Assembly: GCF_033807715.1 (NCBI RefSeq)
Contig: NC_084590.1
Coordinates: 5,013,593 to 5,077,592, forward strand
DNA length: 64,000 nucleotides
Source of the DNA: Cololabis saira
Taxonomy: Eukaryota > Chordata > Actinopteri > Beloniformes > Belonidae
Direction of reading: 5' to 3'
Each line of letters starts with the position of its first letter. Position 1 is the first letter of the stretch. The notes below the pieces were generated by a model. That model was not told where the DNA came from and did no database searches. It was given only the letters and a program-made list of their open reading frames with translations. A program made the translations under genes and the position numbers. This document shows positions 11,886-24,912 of this stretch, in pieces.

Positions 11886-12575
11886 TGGGTCAATGACAAA
11901 TAAGGATTTTCAACAGGTCAATTTTAAAATAATAAAAAAAAGAATATGTATTGCAGTAGTTCAAACATTAAGAATGTTGTGTACACATAAATTCATATAA
12001 AAATTTTAAATTTTTGGGATTTTTTTTGTCAAGATGAATACGCACTAGTCTTAAAAAAAGTCATGTGGTGCAACCATGATTCATATTAAAATAAATTAAT
12101 TTTCTTAACATCTTGACATCTTTTCTTTTACAAGTTTTCAGTATTATACAAAAATGGGTGTTTTTTTTAATGGTCGCCACATGATATTTCATAAAATGGA
12201 CATAATCAGTCAAACTGTATTTGTATATTATGATGGAAATATAAATACAAATGTGATGCGATCTTACACACTACAAGACATTTCGGAAATCATGCCAGAT
12301 AGGGCAGAAGATTGATTTAAAAACATTTAAAGTGATCAAACTTAGGGTTTACATTTAGAGTTTCAAAACAATGGTTGGACGGTCGCACCACATGACATTT
12401 TGACGCTTAAAACGACAACGAGATGCCCAATTACTAGTATTTTTTGTAAAATTCAAGTGAGTCCATATGTGGGACAGGAAGGTCATATATCTGGTATTTT
12501 TTTATCCATTTAAACCTTTTTTGAATTTAAAAAAGTCTGTTTTTCAGAAAAATAGGCGTCATGTCATTGACCCAT
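11886..12575. mobile_element. TGGGTCAATGAC-type DNA element, copy 1
   Basis: The element starts TGGGTCAATGACAAATAAGG and ends in GTCATTGACCCA, a 12-bp inverted terminal repeat. The left end lies directly in a TA repeat, as expected for a family with a TA target site. The interior has mutually related words (CATGTGGTGCAACCATG, GTCGCCACATGATATTTC, GGTCGCACCACATGACATTT) and no transposase frame. Other copies are at 21102-21629 (both ends lost) and 25995-26600 (inverted). Confidence 0.8.
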
Positions 12576-12954
12576 GTTTGAATATAGCTATAGATATACA
12601 TATATGGTGTGCATGGTTTTGAGGTGAGTGTGTCTGTGATCGTGTGTGTGCATGTGTGTGCGCACCAGTCCAGGATCCAGGCGTCTGGCCTCTCGTCATC
12701 CCACATCACTGTCACAGAGCTGTTAATGAGGGGCACATTTACCGCTGCATTAGGGAAATGTCACTACCCACAGTCACTCACAGACACACACACTCCCTCA
12801 TCTTCTCAACTATTCTACGCTGCCCTGCACCTCTGGATCCGAGATATTTTACCTGCTTTAGACAACTATGGGAACTCTTAAAATACAACAGGAAATCAGT
12901 GTCAAAAGAAAGAAAGATATTTATTTGAATGGTATTATATCATGATTGAAGAGA
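12576..12954. other. Unique sequence
   Basis: No gene recognised. A short TG run sits at 12640-12662. Confidence 0.45.
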
Positions 12955-13792
12955 CCTGGGGCAGCACGGTGGCTTAAAGCTGATGGTTCTGCGTTAAATC
13001 AACGCAGAGTCTACGCCGTAGGGTACGCGGCTACGCGGGAGTCTCTACGTAGCCTACGCCGTAGCCTGACCTGCACCTCCCAAACAATGGAACTACGACC
13101 CAACGCAGACCGAGAGGGCTGTGATTGGTTCGCTTGGTAGCAACGTATTTCCAGTTCCGGTTTGTGAAGCACTAGTGAACTTTCAGCGCTCTTTTCTTCG
13201 TGTGTGTGATTTTTTTTTTTTTTTTTTTTGGGTTGTTTTGGTTTTTTGCACAACAGTTGTCCTTATTTCTTTGATTGACTGTGACCGGAAAAACCGGAAT
13301 CTAAACAAAGTATCCACTAGCGCTCTGGGGGGGTACTGCACTGTGGAGAAATGGAGAGACGGAGAAGTCTGAAGGGTTCACGACGGCGTCACGGCAACGG
13401 CGTAGGCTCTGCGTTGGTTTAACACAGAACCTTAAATCTGGTTTTAGTGGTTATCTCTGTTGCCTCACAGCAAGAAGGTTCCTGGTTCCACTCCCAGGCC
13501 CGACAGGGTCTTTCTGTGTGGAGTTTGCATGTTCTCCCTGTGCTTGCGTGGGTCCCTTCCGGTTACTCCGGCTTCCTCCCACAGTCTAAAAACATGCGTA
13601 GTAGGTTTATTGGTGATTCTAAATTGCCCATAGGAGTGAGTGTGTCTGGTTGTGTGTATATATATGTGGCCCTGCGGTGAACTGGTGACCTGTCCAGGGT
13701 GTAACCCCTGCCTCTCACCTGAAAATAGCTGGGATAGGCTCCACCAGACCCCCGTCACCCTGCAAAGGATAGAGTAAATGGATGGATGATGA
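12955..13792 (+). mobile_element. V-SINE (tRNA-derived), interrupted
   Basis: The 5' head GGGGCAGCACGGTGGC is followed, after an insertion, by TAGTGGTTATCTCTGTTGCC, a Pol III B-box-like GGTTCCACTCCC (about 13494), the V-SINE core (GTGTGGAGTTTGCATGTTC at 13518) and the 3' CTGGTGACCTGTCCAGGG region, ending in an ATGG-rich tail near 13780. The head and core match the tRNA-derived V-SINE group (DANA/mermaid type) by memory. It is not functional as a tRNA gene. Confidence 0.85.
12977..13443. mobile_element. Harbinger-like MITE nested in the V-SINE
   Basis: The insert splits the SINE head at GGTGGC-TTA and is followed by TTA-GTGGTTA, giving a 3-bp TTA target duplication typical of PIF/Harbinger (TWA). 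Its ends share GGTTCTGCGTTAAATCAACG and the inverse GGTTTAACACAGAACC, with internal CTACGCCGTAG words. The interior (13100-13370) carries a T tract and no transposase. The same termini define the 83-bp miniature at 38920-39002, and a single end lies at 24300-24340. Confidence 0.75.
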
Positions 13793-14203
13793 AGGGACTT
13801 GCTAAACAAACAGCTTGTTTTTTCTGACAGGATCTTAAACATAAAAGGTATTACATTTGTGCACAGAAAATGACAAAAACACAGTTTTTCTTTGTGGTAC
13901 TGATACGGCATGTTGTCTTGAGAGGATTATTCAGCCTGGCTTGCCTTATTTAGTGTAATTGTTCAGTGGGCAGTCATCTACACACTGGTATTTCTTAAAT
14001 CCTGACCAGAGATGTGTTGTTGTTTTTTTTTTAGTTTTGAACACCTTGAATGAATAGCCATAATGATGTGCAGAGTATGAAATGAGTGCAGCTGCAGCCA
14101 AGGGTCAGTGTGACAGAGGAGCGCGTGGCTGCGCTTGGAAACCAGGATACGAGGTGATGTGGAAGGGCTGGCTGAAGAGAGACATGGCTCTGCTACAGTC
14201 AGA
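13793..14203. other. Unique sequence
   Basis: No gene or repeat recognised. Confidence 0.45.
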
Positions 14204-14244
14204 CTGTGTGTGTGTGTGTGCGTGTGTGTGTGTGTGTGTGTGCG

Positions 14245-14318
<74 letters not shown>

Positions 14319-14332
14319 TGTGTGTGTGTGAG
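14204..14332 (+). repeat. (TG)n microsatellite
   Basis: About 125 bp of TG with scattered CG interruptions and a short TGCG run near 14300-14318. Confidence 0.95.
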
Positions 14333-14900
14333 TTACTCATTGACTGGTGTAAGCCCTGGGTGCATTGACATGACATTCGTCTCGGCCTCACTCTCCTCTG
14401 TGATTTCCTTCACTGCCGTCTCAACACTTGCTCCATTTTTTTTCTTCTTGTTCCACATTGATTTTTCCTGAAAACACACTGAACCTGGAACTGAAACTGA
14501 TGAAAAGTACAGAAAACCTCAAGTACATATCAAATATGTTTGTATTTAACTGGAGCAATCCTATTACTAAAAGAATAAAGTAAATAAATGTAAATAAATT
14601 TGTAAAGCACATTTCTGCATTAAGGCCATTCAGAAAATGTCATGAATAGATTTTGAAGGGGGCACTAATGGGACTGCCCATTTCTGTTGGGATGGACATC
14701 CCAGCCTTCCTTCTGGAAAACTGAGGGGAGGTAAGCAACCAGAGACTGCTGAGCGGCTTGAGGGACAAGAGAGAAACAGGAAAAGCGTGGCAGGTGAACC
14801 GATAACGGAAGGCGCTGATACACGGGTGTCGATCATTACGAGACATGCACAACATTAGGAAGTGCAGGTCTGAGCCAGAGCCACTGAAAACACCTGAAAA
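14333..14900. other. Unique sequence
   Basis: No exon, RNA gene or known repeat recognised. Confidence 0.45.
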
Positions 14901-15114
14901 CAGTTTAAGATTAAGATTCCCAGAATATTCTCATTTTTTGAGATAGGATATTTGAGTTTTCTTAAACTGTAAGCCATGATCAGCAATATTAAAATAATAA
15001 AAGGCTTTCAATATTTCTGCTGATTTTTAATGAATTCAGAATGTATGACATTTTTGTTTTTGTAATTGCATTACAGAAAATCACAATAACCTAATTTTCT
15101 GAGACAGTCCTGTA
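14901..15114. mobile_element. Palindromic TA-flanked MITE, partial copy
   Basis: It begins in the central loop (CAGTTTAAGATTAAGATTCC) and ends CTGAGACAGTCCTGTA. Compared with the full copies, about 15 bp near the right end (the AAAGAACTTTATC word) is deleted. Confidence 0.75.
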
Positions 15115-15586
15115 CATGAAAGGTACACCTGAGAGATGGTAAATGCCCTGACACCAGCCTTTTTGGAGATATAAAGTACTAATTTGTCCTTACTCAACTG
15201 GATCAGGTTCACTTTTACTCTTAGCCATGTTTCTGGTCGGCTAACTGAAACCAGTGCCCAGCCCCTTCCTGCTTATTTAGACAGCGACAGTATTGACGGA
15301 GAGAGAGCGACTGTGCCCTCCGGTTCTACCTGCAGACAGATCCAAACACCACGTAACACAACCCAGACTTGCTCTGTGTGCTAAGTGGGCTGTGGTGGCA
15401 AGTTTCTAATGCTAATGACTTAATGAACAGTGATTTGTGATGCACTGCAGCGTGAGTTTGCTGCTAGTCGCGGGTGGGCTTGGATCTGACTCAGCCATTA
15501 GCATTCTACTCAACTTAACACAAACGTATTGTAGATATTGAAAGTGACGTGATTCCGCCGGCCCACACATGTACGCATGTAGCGCA
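15115..15586. other. Unique sequence
   Basis: Nothing recognised between the MITE and the 104-bp direct repeat. Confidence 0.4.
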
Positions 15587-15690
15587 CGGACGAGGCACCG
15601 ATCCAGCCGTTGTTGTGACTGCTGTCCTGGCTAAAACAGAACATGTGTGTCGTCGTTGAAGGATGTTTGAAGTCTGCTACGTACACGGAC
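15587..15690 (+). repeat. 104-bp direct repeat flanking a TTCC array, left copy
   Basis: The block beginning CGGACGAGGCACCGATCC recurs at 16747-16850 with five differences in 104 positions, all clustered within about 20 bp in the middle. The two copies bracket the TTCC array and about 97 bp of other sequence. Confidence 0.9.
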
Positions 15691-15691
15691 A

Positions 15692-16650
15692 TACATACAC
15701 CTTCTTTTCTCCCTTCCTTCCTTCCTTCTTTCCTCCCTCCCTTCCTTCCCTCCTTCCTTCTTTCCTCCCTCCCTTCCTTCTTTTCTCCCGTCCTTCCTTC
15801 CTTCCTTCCTTCCTTCCTTCCTTCCTTCCTTCCTTCCTTCCTTCCTTCTTTCCTCCCTCCCTTCCTTCCCTCCTTCCTTCTTTCCTCCCTCCCTTCCTTC
15901 TTTTCTCCCGTCCTTCCTTCCTTCCTTCCTTCCTTCCTTCCTTCCTTCCTTCCTTCCTTCCTTCCTTCCTTCCTTCCTTCCTTCCTTCCTTCCGTCTTTC
16001 CTTCCTTCTTTTCTTTTTTCCTTCCTTCCTTCTTTTCTCCATTTCTTCCTTCTTTCCTCCCTCCCTTCCTTCCTTCCTCCCTTCCTTCCTTCCTTCCTTC
16101 CTTCCTTCCTTCATTCCTTCCTTCCTTCTTTCCTTCCTTCTTTTCTTTCTTCCTTCCTTCCTTCCTTCCTTCTTTTCTCCATTTCTTCCTTCTTTTCTCC
16201 CTTCCTTCCTTATTTCCTCCCTCCTTTCCTTCTTTTCTCTCTTCCATCCTTCTTTTCTCCCTTCCTTCCTTCCTTCCTTCCTTCCTTCCTTCCTTCCTTC
16301 CTTCCTTCCTTCCTTCCTTCCTTCCTTCCTTCCTTCCTTCCTTCCTTCCTTCCTTCTTTTCTCCCTTTGTTCCTTCCTTCCTTCCTCACTTCCGTCTTTC
16401 CTCCCTTCCTTCCTTCCTTCCTTCCTTCCTTCCTTCCTTCCTTCTTTTCTCCCTTCCTTCCTTCCTTCCTTTTTTCCCTCCCTTCCTTCTTTCTTTTCTT
16501 CCTTCCTTCCTTCTTTTCTTTCCTTCTTTCCTTCCTTCCTTCCTTCCTTCCTTCCTTCCTTCCTTCCTTCCTTCCTTCCTTCCTTCCTTCCTTCCTTCCT
16601 TCCTTCCTTCCTTCCTTCCTTCCTTGACCTGAAGACAGCACAAGGCTTAA
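15692..16650. mobile_element. (TTCC)n array ending in a TTAA-element right terminus
   Basis: About 930 bp of pyrimidine tract, mainly TTCC with TTTC/CTCC variants, includes a higher-order duplication of roughly 120 bp (15727-15846 and 15847-15966). It runs into TTGACCTGAAGACAGCACAA followed by GGCTTAA at 16650, the right terminus shared with TTAA-bounded elements at 24913, 29868, 44149 and 54084. The left terminus is absent: the array starts right after the direct repeat. All long open frames here are low-complexity artefacts. Confidence 0.8.
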
Positions 16651-16746
16651 TGCGTGCGCACTTGTCAGTTTTTTTTCGTCTTATACTGAGCATGCAAACA
16701 CAAACTGAGGGTGCAGTGCTTCTGCACCCTGGTAGACCCGGGCCTG

Positions 16747-16850
16747 CGGACGAGGCACCGATCCAGCCGTTGTTGTGACTGCTGTCCTGGCTAAAACAGA
16801 GAGTGTGTGTTGTCTTTGAAGGATGTTTGAAGTCTGCTACGTACACGGAC
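16747..16850 (+). repeat. 104-bp direct repeat flanking a TTCC array, right copy
   Basis: See the left copy at 15587-15690. The sequence between the element's TTAA end and this copy (16651-16746) has no counterpart on the left side. Confidence 0.9.
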
Positions 16851-18045
16851 GGCTGCGTGTACTCAAACACGCGTGATCACAACTAGACGCGCGTGAAAAC
16901 ACGGCTTCCCGCTCGCAAAGGCTCAGTCTCCTGAAATGAAACAAGTTTGTTCCCAGCCTCCGTCAGTCATGTAACCCGGCGCTGACATGAGCTCCATTTG
17001 TATGCTCCCCCCTCCCTCTATCTCAAGGATAGTGAAAAATCAGAAGCAGATGGAGCTGAGACTCTGTAGTCAGACTGTTATTTTAGCCCTCTGCACAGCC
17101 ACTTTTATTTCCTCTCTTTTCCTGTCAGGCCTTTATTCCATATTCGGACACTAATCTCTTACCCTTAACACACCAAGGCAACTCCTAATACGTGGATACC
17201 GCATGTTCAAGTGATTATGACAAATTAAAGCACTTCTTGCTTTCAAAACACACCGATATAGATTTTACAGTTAGCCGTTCTTGTAAGAGAGTAAATTACA
17301 TCATGGGAACTGGTAACAGCCGTACTCATTAGGTCACTCCTCGTGCACCAGCCTTCATCCTGTTTTTGACATCAAAGAGTCCCCAAAAAACCACTGACAC
17401 TGGATCAGCTTTTCCTCATTTCCTTCAGCTTCCAGATTAAGATCAAACGACTTTCTAATCTGATTCCAGGTTTACGCTTAATAGGAACTTGTATTTGACC
17501 TCATCTTCAGAGTGGAAGTTTACTCTTCTTCACAAATGCGTTTGCTGATATTAAGTGCATGTCATCAAACCAGGAAGCTGCCGAGCGTTTGCCAAATAGC
17601 CTTCCTGTACCAAACGATCCAGAAAGTTGTAATATCTCACTGTTGCTTCAGGATATACTAGGGTTTCCACTTTAGGAAGCTCATTCCCCCGCGTTCCTCG
17701 GAGCAGCGTAGGAGAGTCGTGGCAGGAACATGTGAAACATCACAGGACTCAGAAGGGAAGTGGGGTCGTTGAGCATTGTAAAGAGCAGACAGATTTTATT
17801 TTCTCAGCTGGGCGGCCGTTCTCCCCTAATGGCATCGATAATTGTTCAGTATGCTATTATAATTTGTTGCATTGCAGCGCTGCTCCGCTGCTAACTATGC
17901 TGATTCAACGTATGTGTGTGCTTGTGTCTGTTTTCATATATAAAAATGTTTTAGTCATTACTTTCCATCCACTGTGGAAGTGTTGGATTTTATTTCCCAA
18001 ACACCCCCCGCCCCCTCGCATTTCCTGACCTACTGTCTGTCAACT
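16851..18045. other. Unique sequence, possibly with conserved non-coding DNA
   Basis: No exon recognised. The block 16900-17180 has balanced composition and no repeats, with words such as TGTAACCCGGCGCTGACATG and CAGTCATG. It reads like a conserved non-coding element, but conservation cannot be judged from one sequence. Confidence 0.25.
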
Positions 18046-18262
18046 TATTCAATTCAATTCAATTTAAATTTTATTTCGAACATGAAACAGTATTGAATAC
18101 AAAACAAAACAATAATAATCTATAATAAATAAATGTACATAAGAAAACAAAATAAACTAAAATATAAATAACAACATGCATCCATCATAATTAACATGCT
18201 CGAAAAGGAGAAGGAAGTAAAAACGAAGTAAATCCTACCCCTAAACTCTAATTCATTATAAT
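18046..18262 (-). mobile_element. Probable LINE 3' end
   Basis: The plus strand begins with CAATT repeats, then AAATTTTATTTCGAACATG and CATGCTCGAAAAGGAGAAGG. Read on the minus strand this is a 3' untranslated segment ending in ATTG-type short repeats, which is how L2/CR1-like fish LINE insertions end. No reverse-transcriptase sequence is attached, so it would be a severely 5'-truncated copy. Confidence 0.45.
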
Positions 18263-19639
18263 CAAATTTTTTTTTTTTTTTGCAAGTCCATATTAGAGCA
18301 ATCCGTTTTTTTTATTTTTTTTATTAACATACAGTGCAAACAGCGACAAAAGACGACATCAGTTACAATGATATGTATCTAGGTGTGTGTGCGTGTAAAT
18401 AAGATTATGAAAGTAGATAAATAAATTAAGAATATTAATTCGAGAATAAATGAGTAAACAAATATAAATATATATAATATATAAAAATAATATATAATAT
18501 ATATAAAATAATATATAATAAAATATAAATTATTATAAATATAGCATAATAATATAGTAATATCCTAATATAACATAATAATTGTTATAACATATAACAA
18601 AATTATATCACCATACTATCATATATGATAATATGATAATATATAATAATACTATAGTTTAACATCCCATGAGATTTCATAACTTAATATAATAATACAC
18701 TATGAAACAATATATCATGATAATGCCAGGAATGATTATTAGAGTTAGAATTGGTAATATATGTATTGCAATGAGGGGTGAGGTCAGACCGGGGCGTCAG
18801 GGAAGCGAGCAATCAAAATTAATTTAATTTCTAAATGAAAAACTAAAGCTATCTATATATATATCTACATATATATATAAACAACAATACTTCTGGAGCT
18901 GCATAACTGCCAGTTTGGCCAGAGTTTCTGCCCCCCCCCCCCCTCCCCCAGTCGGCCTCCAGTGGCGTGCAGTTCCCTCTCTTCCCATCCAATATATTCC
19001 CTGAACAACATGTTACTCATGTTTCTGTTTTCCGATGCGTTGTACATGAAGTCCAGCCCAGCTCCCAGATAATGACACATATTGTGGTGGCATTAATGCC
19101 GGATCAAAGAGACGGCTGCTTCATGACATTTCAGCTGGGATAAACAAACACAGACAGGCCTATTACGGAGTAAACAGCGAGGAATGACGACCTCCAGCAG
19201 CAAACGCTGCTCTCACATCAGCAGGGGAACAGGAAAACTAGCCAGCTTCATTTAGCTGCTGCTTGCATGTGCATGTGTGAGTGGCGTCTGGCGTGCCCGC
19301 GCGCCCGCGCACACAGGGCTTCTGCATTCCCACTTTAGGTTATTGTACTTCCAGCTCATCTCCATTTACAAGGCTGGGCCATTACACGATCACCCGCTGT
19401 CAATTAGATCACTTCCTGTGCTGCTGCCGACGGAGGCCGATGCTAATTAATCATCGGTCTCTAGATGTCTCTCCTTCTCGCTTATGTCACAGCCATCACA
19501 GGAAGTGGAACTTTGGGACACAAAAAACGCAGGGCATTCTCCAGAACACTTGTGTGTAGGTTCCCTTTTCAGTGTTTTTTGTTGTGTAGGCAGTTTGGAT
19601 CAAAATAACTTTGATATGTTTGTTAAAGCTGTCAATATG
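18263..19639. other. AT-rich tract followed by possible conserved non-coding block
   Basis: 18420-18780 is very AT-rich with degenerate ATATAA repeats. From about 19040 to 19560 the sequence turns to balanced, repeat-free DNA with homeodomain-like TAATTA cores (GATGCTAATTAATCATCGG at 19439) and CAATTAGATCACTTCC. It has no open splice-bounded frame. An enhancer is a reasonable guess only. Confidence 0.3.
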
Positions 19640-19647
19640 TCTCAGAG

Positions 19648-20377
19648 TTAGGCCTGTGTTGAAAAAAAATAAATTTTCAAATTCCTAAATCGATTCTCAT
19701 TTTAATTCCTAAAAATCGATTCATATATCTAAAGATCGATTTTTTTTTTCATCATTACATCAATACATCACAACTTTTGGTATTTTTTTGTTTACGCCCA
19801 AAAAAGGAATGTTTTGTTGGACACGAGAATAACTGGTGCCATGTTTTTTACTTTAAATATGTTTAAAGGTATGAAAACATTAAAGTTTTCAGTTATCATT
19901 GCATAAATTGTCTAGATTTCATTACTTTATATACTGTCTTGGGGTTACATTTGCAAAAAATGCTAAAAACCAAATTCTCAAAAATTAAAAACCGAAATAG
20001 ACCGAAATGGAAAAAATAAAAACAGAATGTTGGAAAAATTAAAACTGATTTCATCCGTCTCTGTTTCCTCCCTGGATCTGTTTGGTAATTCTGACCCACG
20101 ATGTTTCTGTTTGCAGTTCTATCAGCATTCTGGGAGCTGATTGGTCCTTACAGCATCATTAGCTGCAATACTTGCTGTTGAATCTCAATATAATACTACT
20201 ATTCATATGTTCCATAACTACAGTCATATCATTCATGCAACAGCTCAAAAAACAGTTTTAATAACACTAACCCAAATCAATATCGGAATCGAATCGGATC
20301 GAATCAAAGTGTGATAATCGATTTTGAATCTTAAGAATGGGAATGGATTCTTGACATTTGAATGGATCCCCAGCCCT
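19648..20377. mobile_element. hAT-like non-autonomous element
   Basis: The ends read TTAGGCCTGTGTTGAAA and GGATCCCCAGCCCT. They are flanked by TCTCAGAG (19640-19647) and GCTCAGAG (20378-20385), an 8-bp TSD with one mismatch. Subterminal sequences are rich in ATCGATT and GAATCG words, the usual style of one fish hAT group. The central region is AT-rich with no transposase frame. Confidence 0.7.
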
Positions 20378-20385
20378 GCTCAGAG

Positions 20386-21008
20386 CTATTTTTCTTTAAT
20401 TTGGTGCTGGGCCTCCCCAGGTAGAGTGTGCAGCCCAAATATCAGGTGTCTAAGTCCTCAGTGCTTAGCTGGAGTCACCACAAATAATCTAACTACAGTA
20501 GGAAACTATTTGTATGATAGATTAGTTTTCTCTGGACTCAGCTCCATGTGAGTGGCAGCTGCTTCTCTCTCATGTTCACAGCATGCAGAGAGAGCAAATG
20601 CAGCAAATCAAAGCAGCGTAGTGTACCTGTAACTCAGGTGTTGAGGTCTGCTCTGCCAGTAAAATGCAGTTCTTCCATAGTAGAACTCAACGCACGCTTC
20701 CTGTCCATGTTGTTTTCCTGTCTCCCCTGGAGCTGGGTTTCCCCCCACACGCGTTACACAGAGTGATGCTTTTCTATGGAATAGGTAGCGGCAGCACAGC
20801 GGGCTTTTTAGAAAGCAGCTTTACTCAGTCCATAAGGCCAAGTTGTACATAAACTAATGTGTTTACTTCCCTTTCTCAGCACATAAGTAGCCACCAGGCT
20901 GCAGTTAAAGAACCTGCTCATCGTGGGGATCATTTAACTGACAATGTGAAACCCCTGCAGAAATATGACAGTACGCCATTGCTGATATCTCTTGGTGATA
21001 GATATTTA

Positions 21009-21012
<4 letters not shown>
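20386..21012. other. Unique sequence
   Basis: No gene or repeat recognised before the TA array. Confidence 0.45.

Positions 21013-21101
<89 letters not shown>
21013..21101. repeat. (TA)n microsatellite
   Basis: About 88 bp of TA immediately left of a truncated transposable element. Confidence 0.95.
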
Positions 21102-22556
<1,455 letters not shown>

Positions 22557-23329
22557 GCAGTACTCGAGTTGTAAAAATAAATCAGGGGTGATGGTGGATT
22601 TGATCATATGGGGACAGATAATTTGTGCTGATTACAAATAATATAATATATTACAAATAATAGCAGTGACCAAAACACCTGCAGAAATACTGCAGGAATG
22701 ACATAGCAGCAGTTAAATGCAGCCTTCTGTAAGCTTTAAATATCCACTGGGCTTACATCAAATACATCAAAACACAACAATAAAAAACACTTTTCTGAAC
22801 TTATCAATATGACTCTGTCCTTCACAGGATAAGTAAAATGGATCACTGCAAAAACTCAAAATCTTAACAAGAATATTTGTCTTATTTCTAGTTAAAATGT
22901 CTCATTTTAGTAAAAAAATCTCATTACACTTAAAACAAGACTCATCACTGGAAAAAACATCAATTTTCACCTGTTTCAAGTAGATTTTCACTTGAAATAA
23001 GTAGAAAAATCTGCCAGTGGAACAAGATTTTTTTGCTTGTAATAAGAAGATAAATCTTGTCCCACTGGCAGATTTTTCTACTTATTTCAAGTGAAAATTT
23101 ACTTGAAACAGGTGAAAATTGTCAAATAAGTTATTTTTCTGGTGTTATTTTTCTGGTGACGACTCTAAATGTTGAAATAGCAGTAAAACCACATTCATTG
23201 ATGAAATGACATAAGGGATGGAAAGGAGGGATGGCAGTTTTACAGGGGGGATGATTTGGACCGTTTTTATTTCAGGAGGGATGCCATCCCCCCTCACCCC
23301 CCCTCACCCCCCCTCAACTCCAGTACTGG
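22557..23329. mobile_element. CAGTACTGGAGTTG-type DNA element, copy 1
   Basis: The left end GCAGTACTCGAGTTG mirrors the right end CAACTCCAGTACTGG. The interior has a second MITE-like block (CACTGCAAAAACTCAAAATC at 22845) and a perfect hairpin with 37-bp arms at 22984-23020 and 23062-23098. Near the right end one unit of a roughly 30-bp sequence (GATGATTTGGACCG then TTTTTATTTCAGG) is present. The near-identical copy at 50153-51227 carries eleven units of it. Confidence 0.85.
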
Positions 23330-23438
23330 TCATATGAAATTTCAGACAATGGTGAAAATGACACAACAAATATTCTGTATTCTCTGTCCACCAGTACCCA
23401 TTATGTTTCAATCAAAAAGGACAGCAAAGTGAGCAGAT

Positions 23439-23637
23439 TGTATCCAACACAAGCCACAGATCCAGCAGCACATCTATCATCTCCTCCAGGTTCTACATCT
23501 TTAGTGTTGTTGTCTTCTTCCTTTAGATACACAATCAAATACGTCACAGCAGCTTCTCCAACCTCCTACTTCTGATCTGGGTGTCTAGAAACAAACGAGG
23601 GCAAGGCGAGTGGAGTCGGGCTGAGTAGGTACTAGTG
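23439..23637. mobile_element. CTAGTACCTACT-type element, right-end fragment
   Basis: The segment from GTATCCAACACAAGCC to GTGGAGTCGGGCTGAGTAGG and ACTAGTG matches the right part of 55747-56297. The left part and left terminus are missing. Confidence 0.75.
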
Positions 23638-23775
23638 TAAAAATGCCATAAGAAAATCTGACCCATGTATTTAATGAATCTCAAAGAACAACAAAATAAA
23701 GAGACTGCTGACCACATGGACCCTGATGTGTTTGAGTGTGTCCTGGTGTGATTGGTCGTGAAGTTGCGTGTCGTC

Positions 23776-24412
<637 letters not shown>

Positions 24413-24420
24413 GTGTGGTC

Positions 24421-24912
24421 ACCCGGAGCTGCCGTCCACCGCTGCTCCGACTGAACCCACGCCCCTTCACATCCGCCAGGCCTCACTGTTCAGTAAGAAA
24501 ACACCAGAGTTAAGATAAATTGCACACGTCATTTTTTAGCCAACGAAGCGTAACAAAAGTGGATACATAATATATACTAGACGGAAAAGGAAACGGTTAC
24601 CTCACGTGTGTTGGATCATTGGTCCTGATAGATGGACGCGGGTGGAGGTTGATTACTTAGCGAGATGCAGGTGTATTTCCTCCAGAGCTGTCAGTGCAGC
24701 GGCTTTTCACTCAGGTATCTGCCCAGGCCCAGGATTGATCAGAAACACTTGTGCCTCCTATCGCTGTATTTTTCAGCCCCTTTCCCGTATTGCAGTATCT
24801 CTGCGAAGTAAACACAAGCCGGGAGAACGGGCGTTTTTGGTGGAGATTGTTCATGATGAGGACTTTTTTTTTCTTTCTCCTGCTTCTGCTTTATCAACTA
24901 AAAATGCAGCAT
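24421..24912. other. Unique sequence
   Basis: No gene recognised. The 112-codon open frame here has no domain that I know. Confidence 0.4.

Noticed and set aside
13490..13510. B-box-like sequence suggesting a tRNA gene
   Set aside because: It belongs to the tRNA-derived head of a V-SINE; no cloverleaf can be drawn around it.
15510..16870. Long open frames of Phe-Leu-Pro-Ser or Lys-Glu-Gly-Arg repeats
   Set aside because: They are translations of the TTCC tetranucleotide in all frames; no start context, splice signals or non-repeat domain. The same applies at 24024-24513, 44054-44646, 48434-49319 and 54067-54858.
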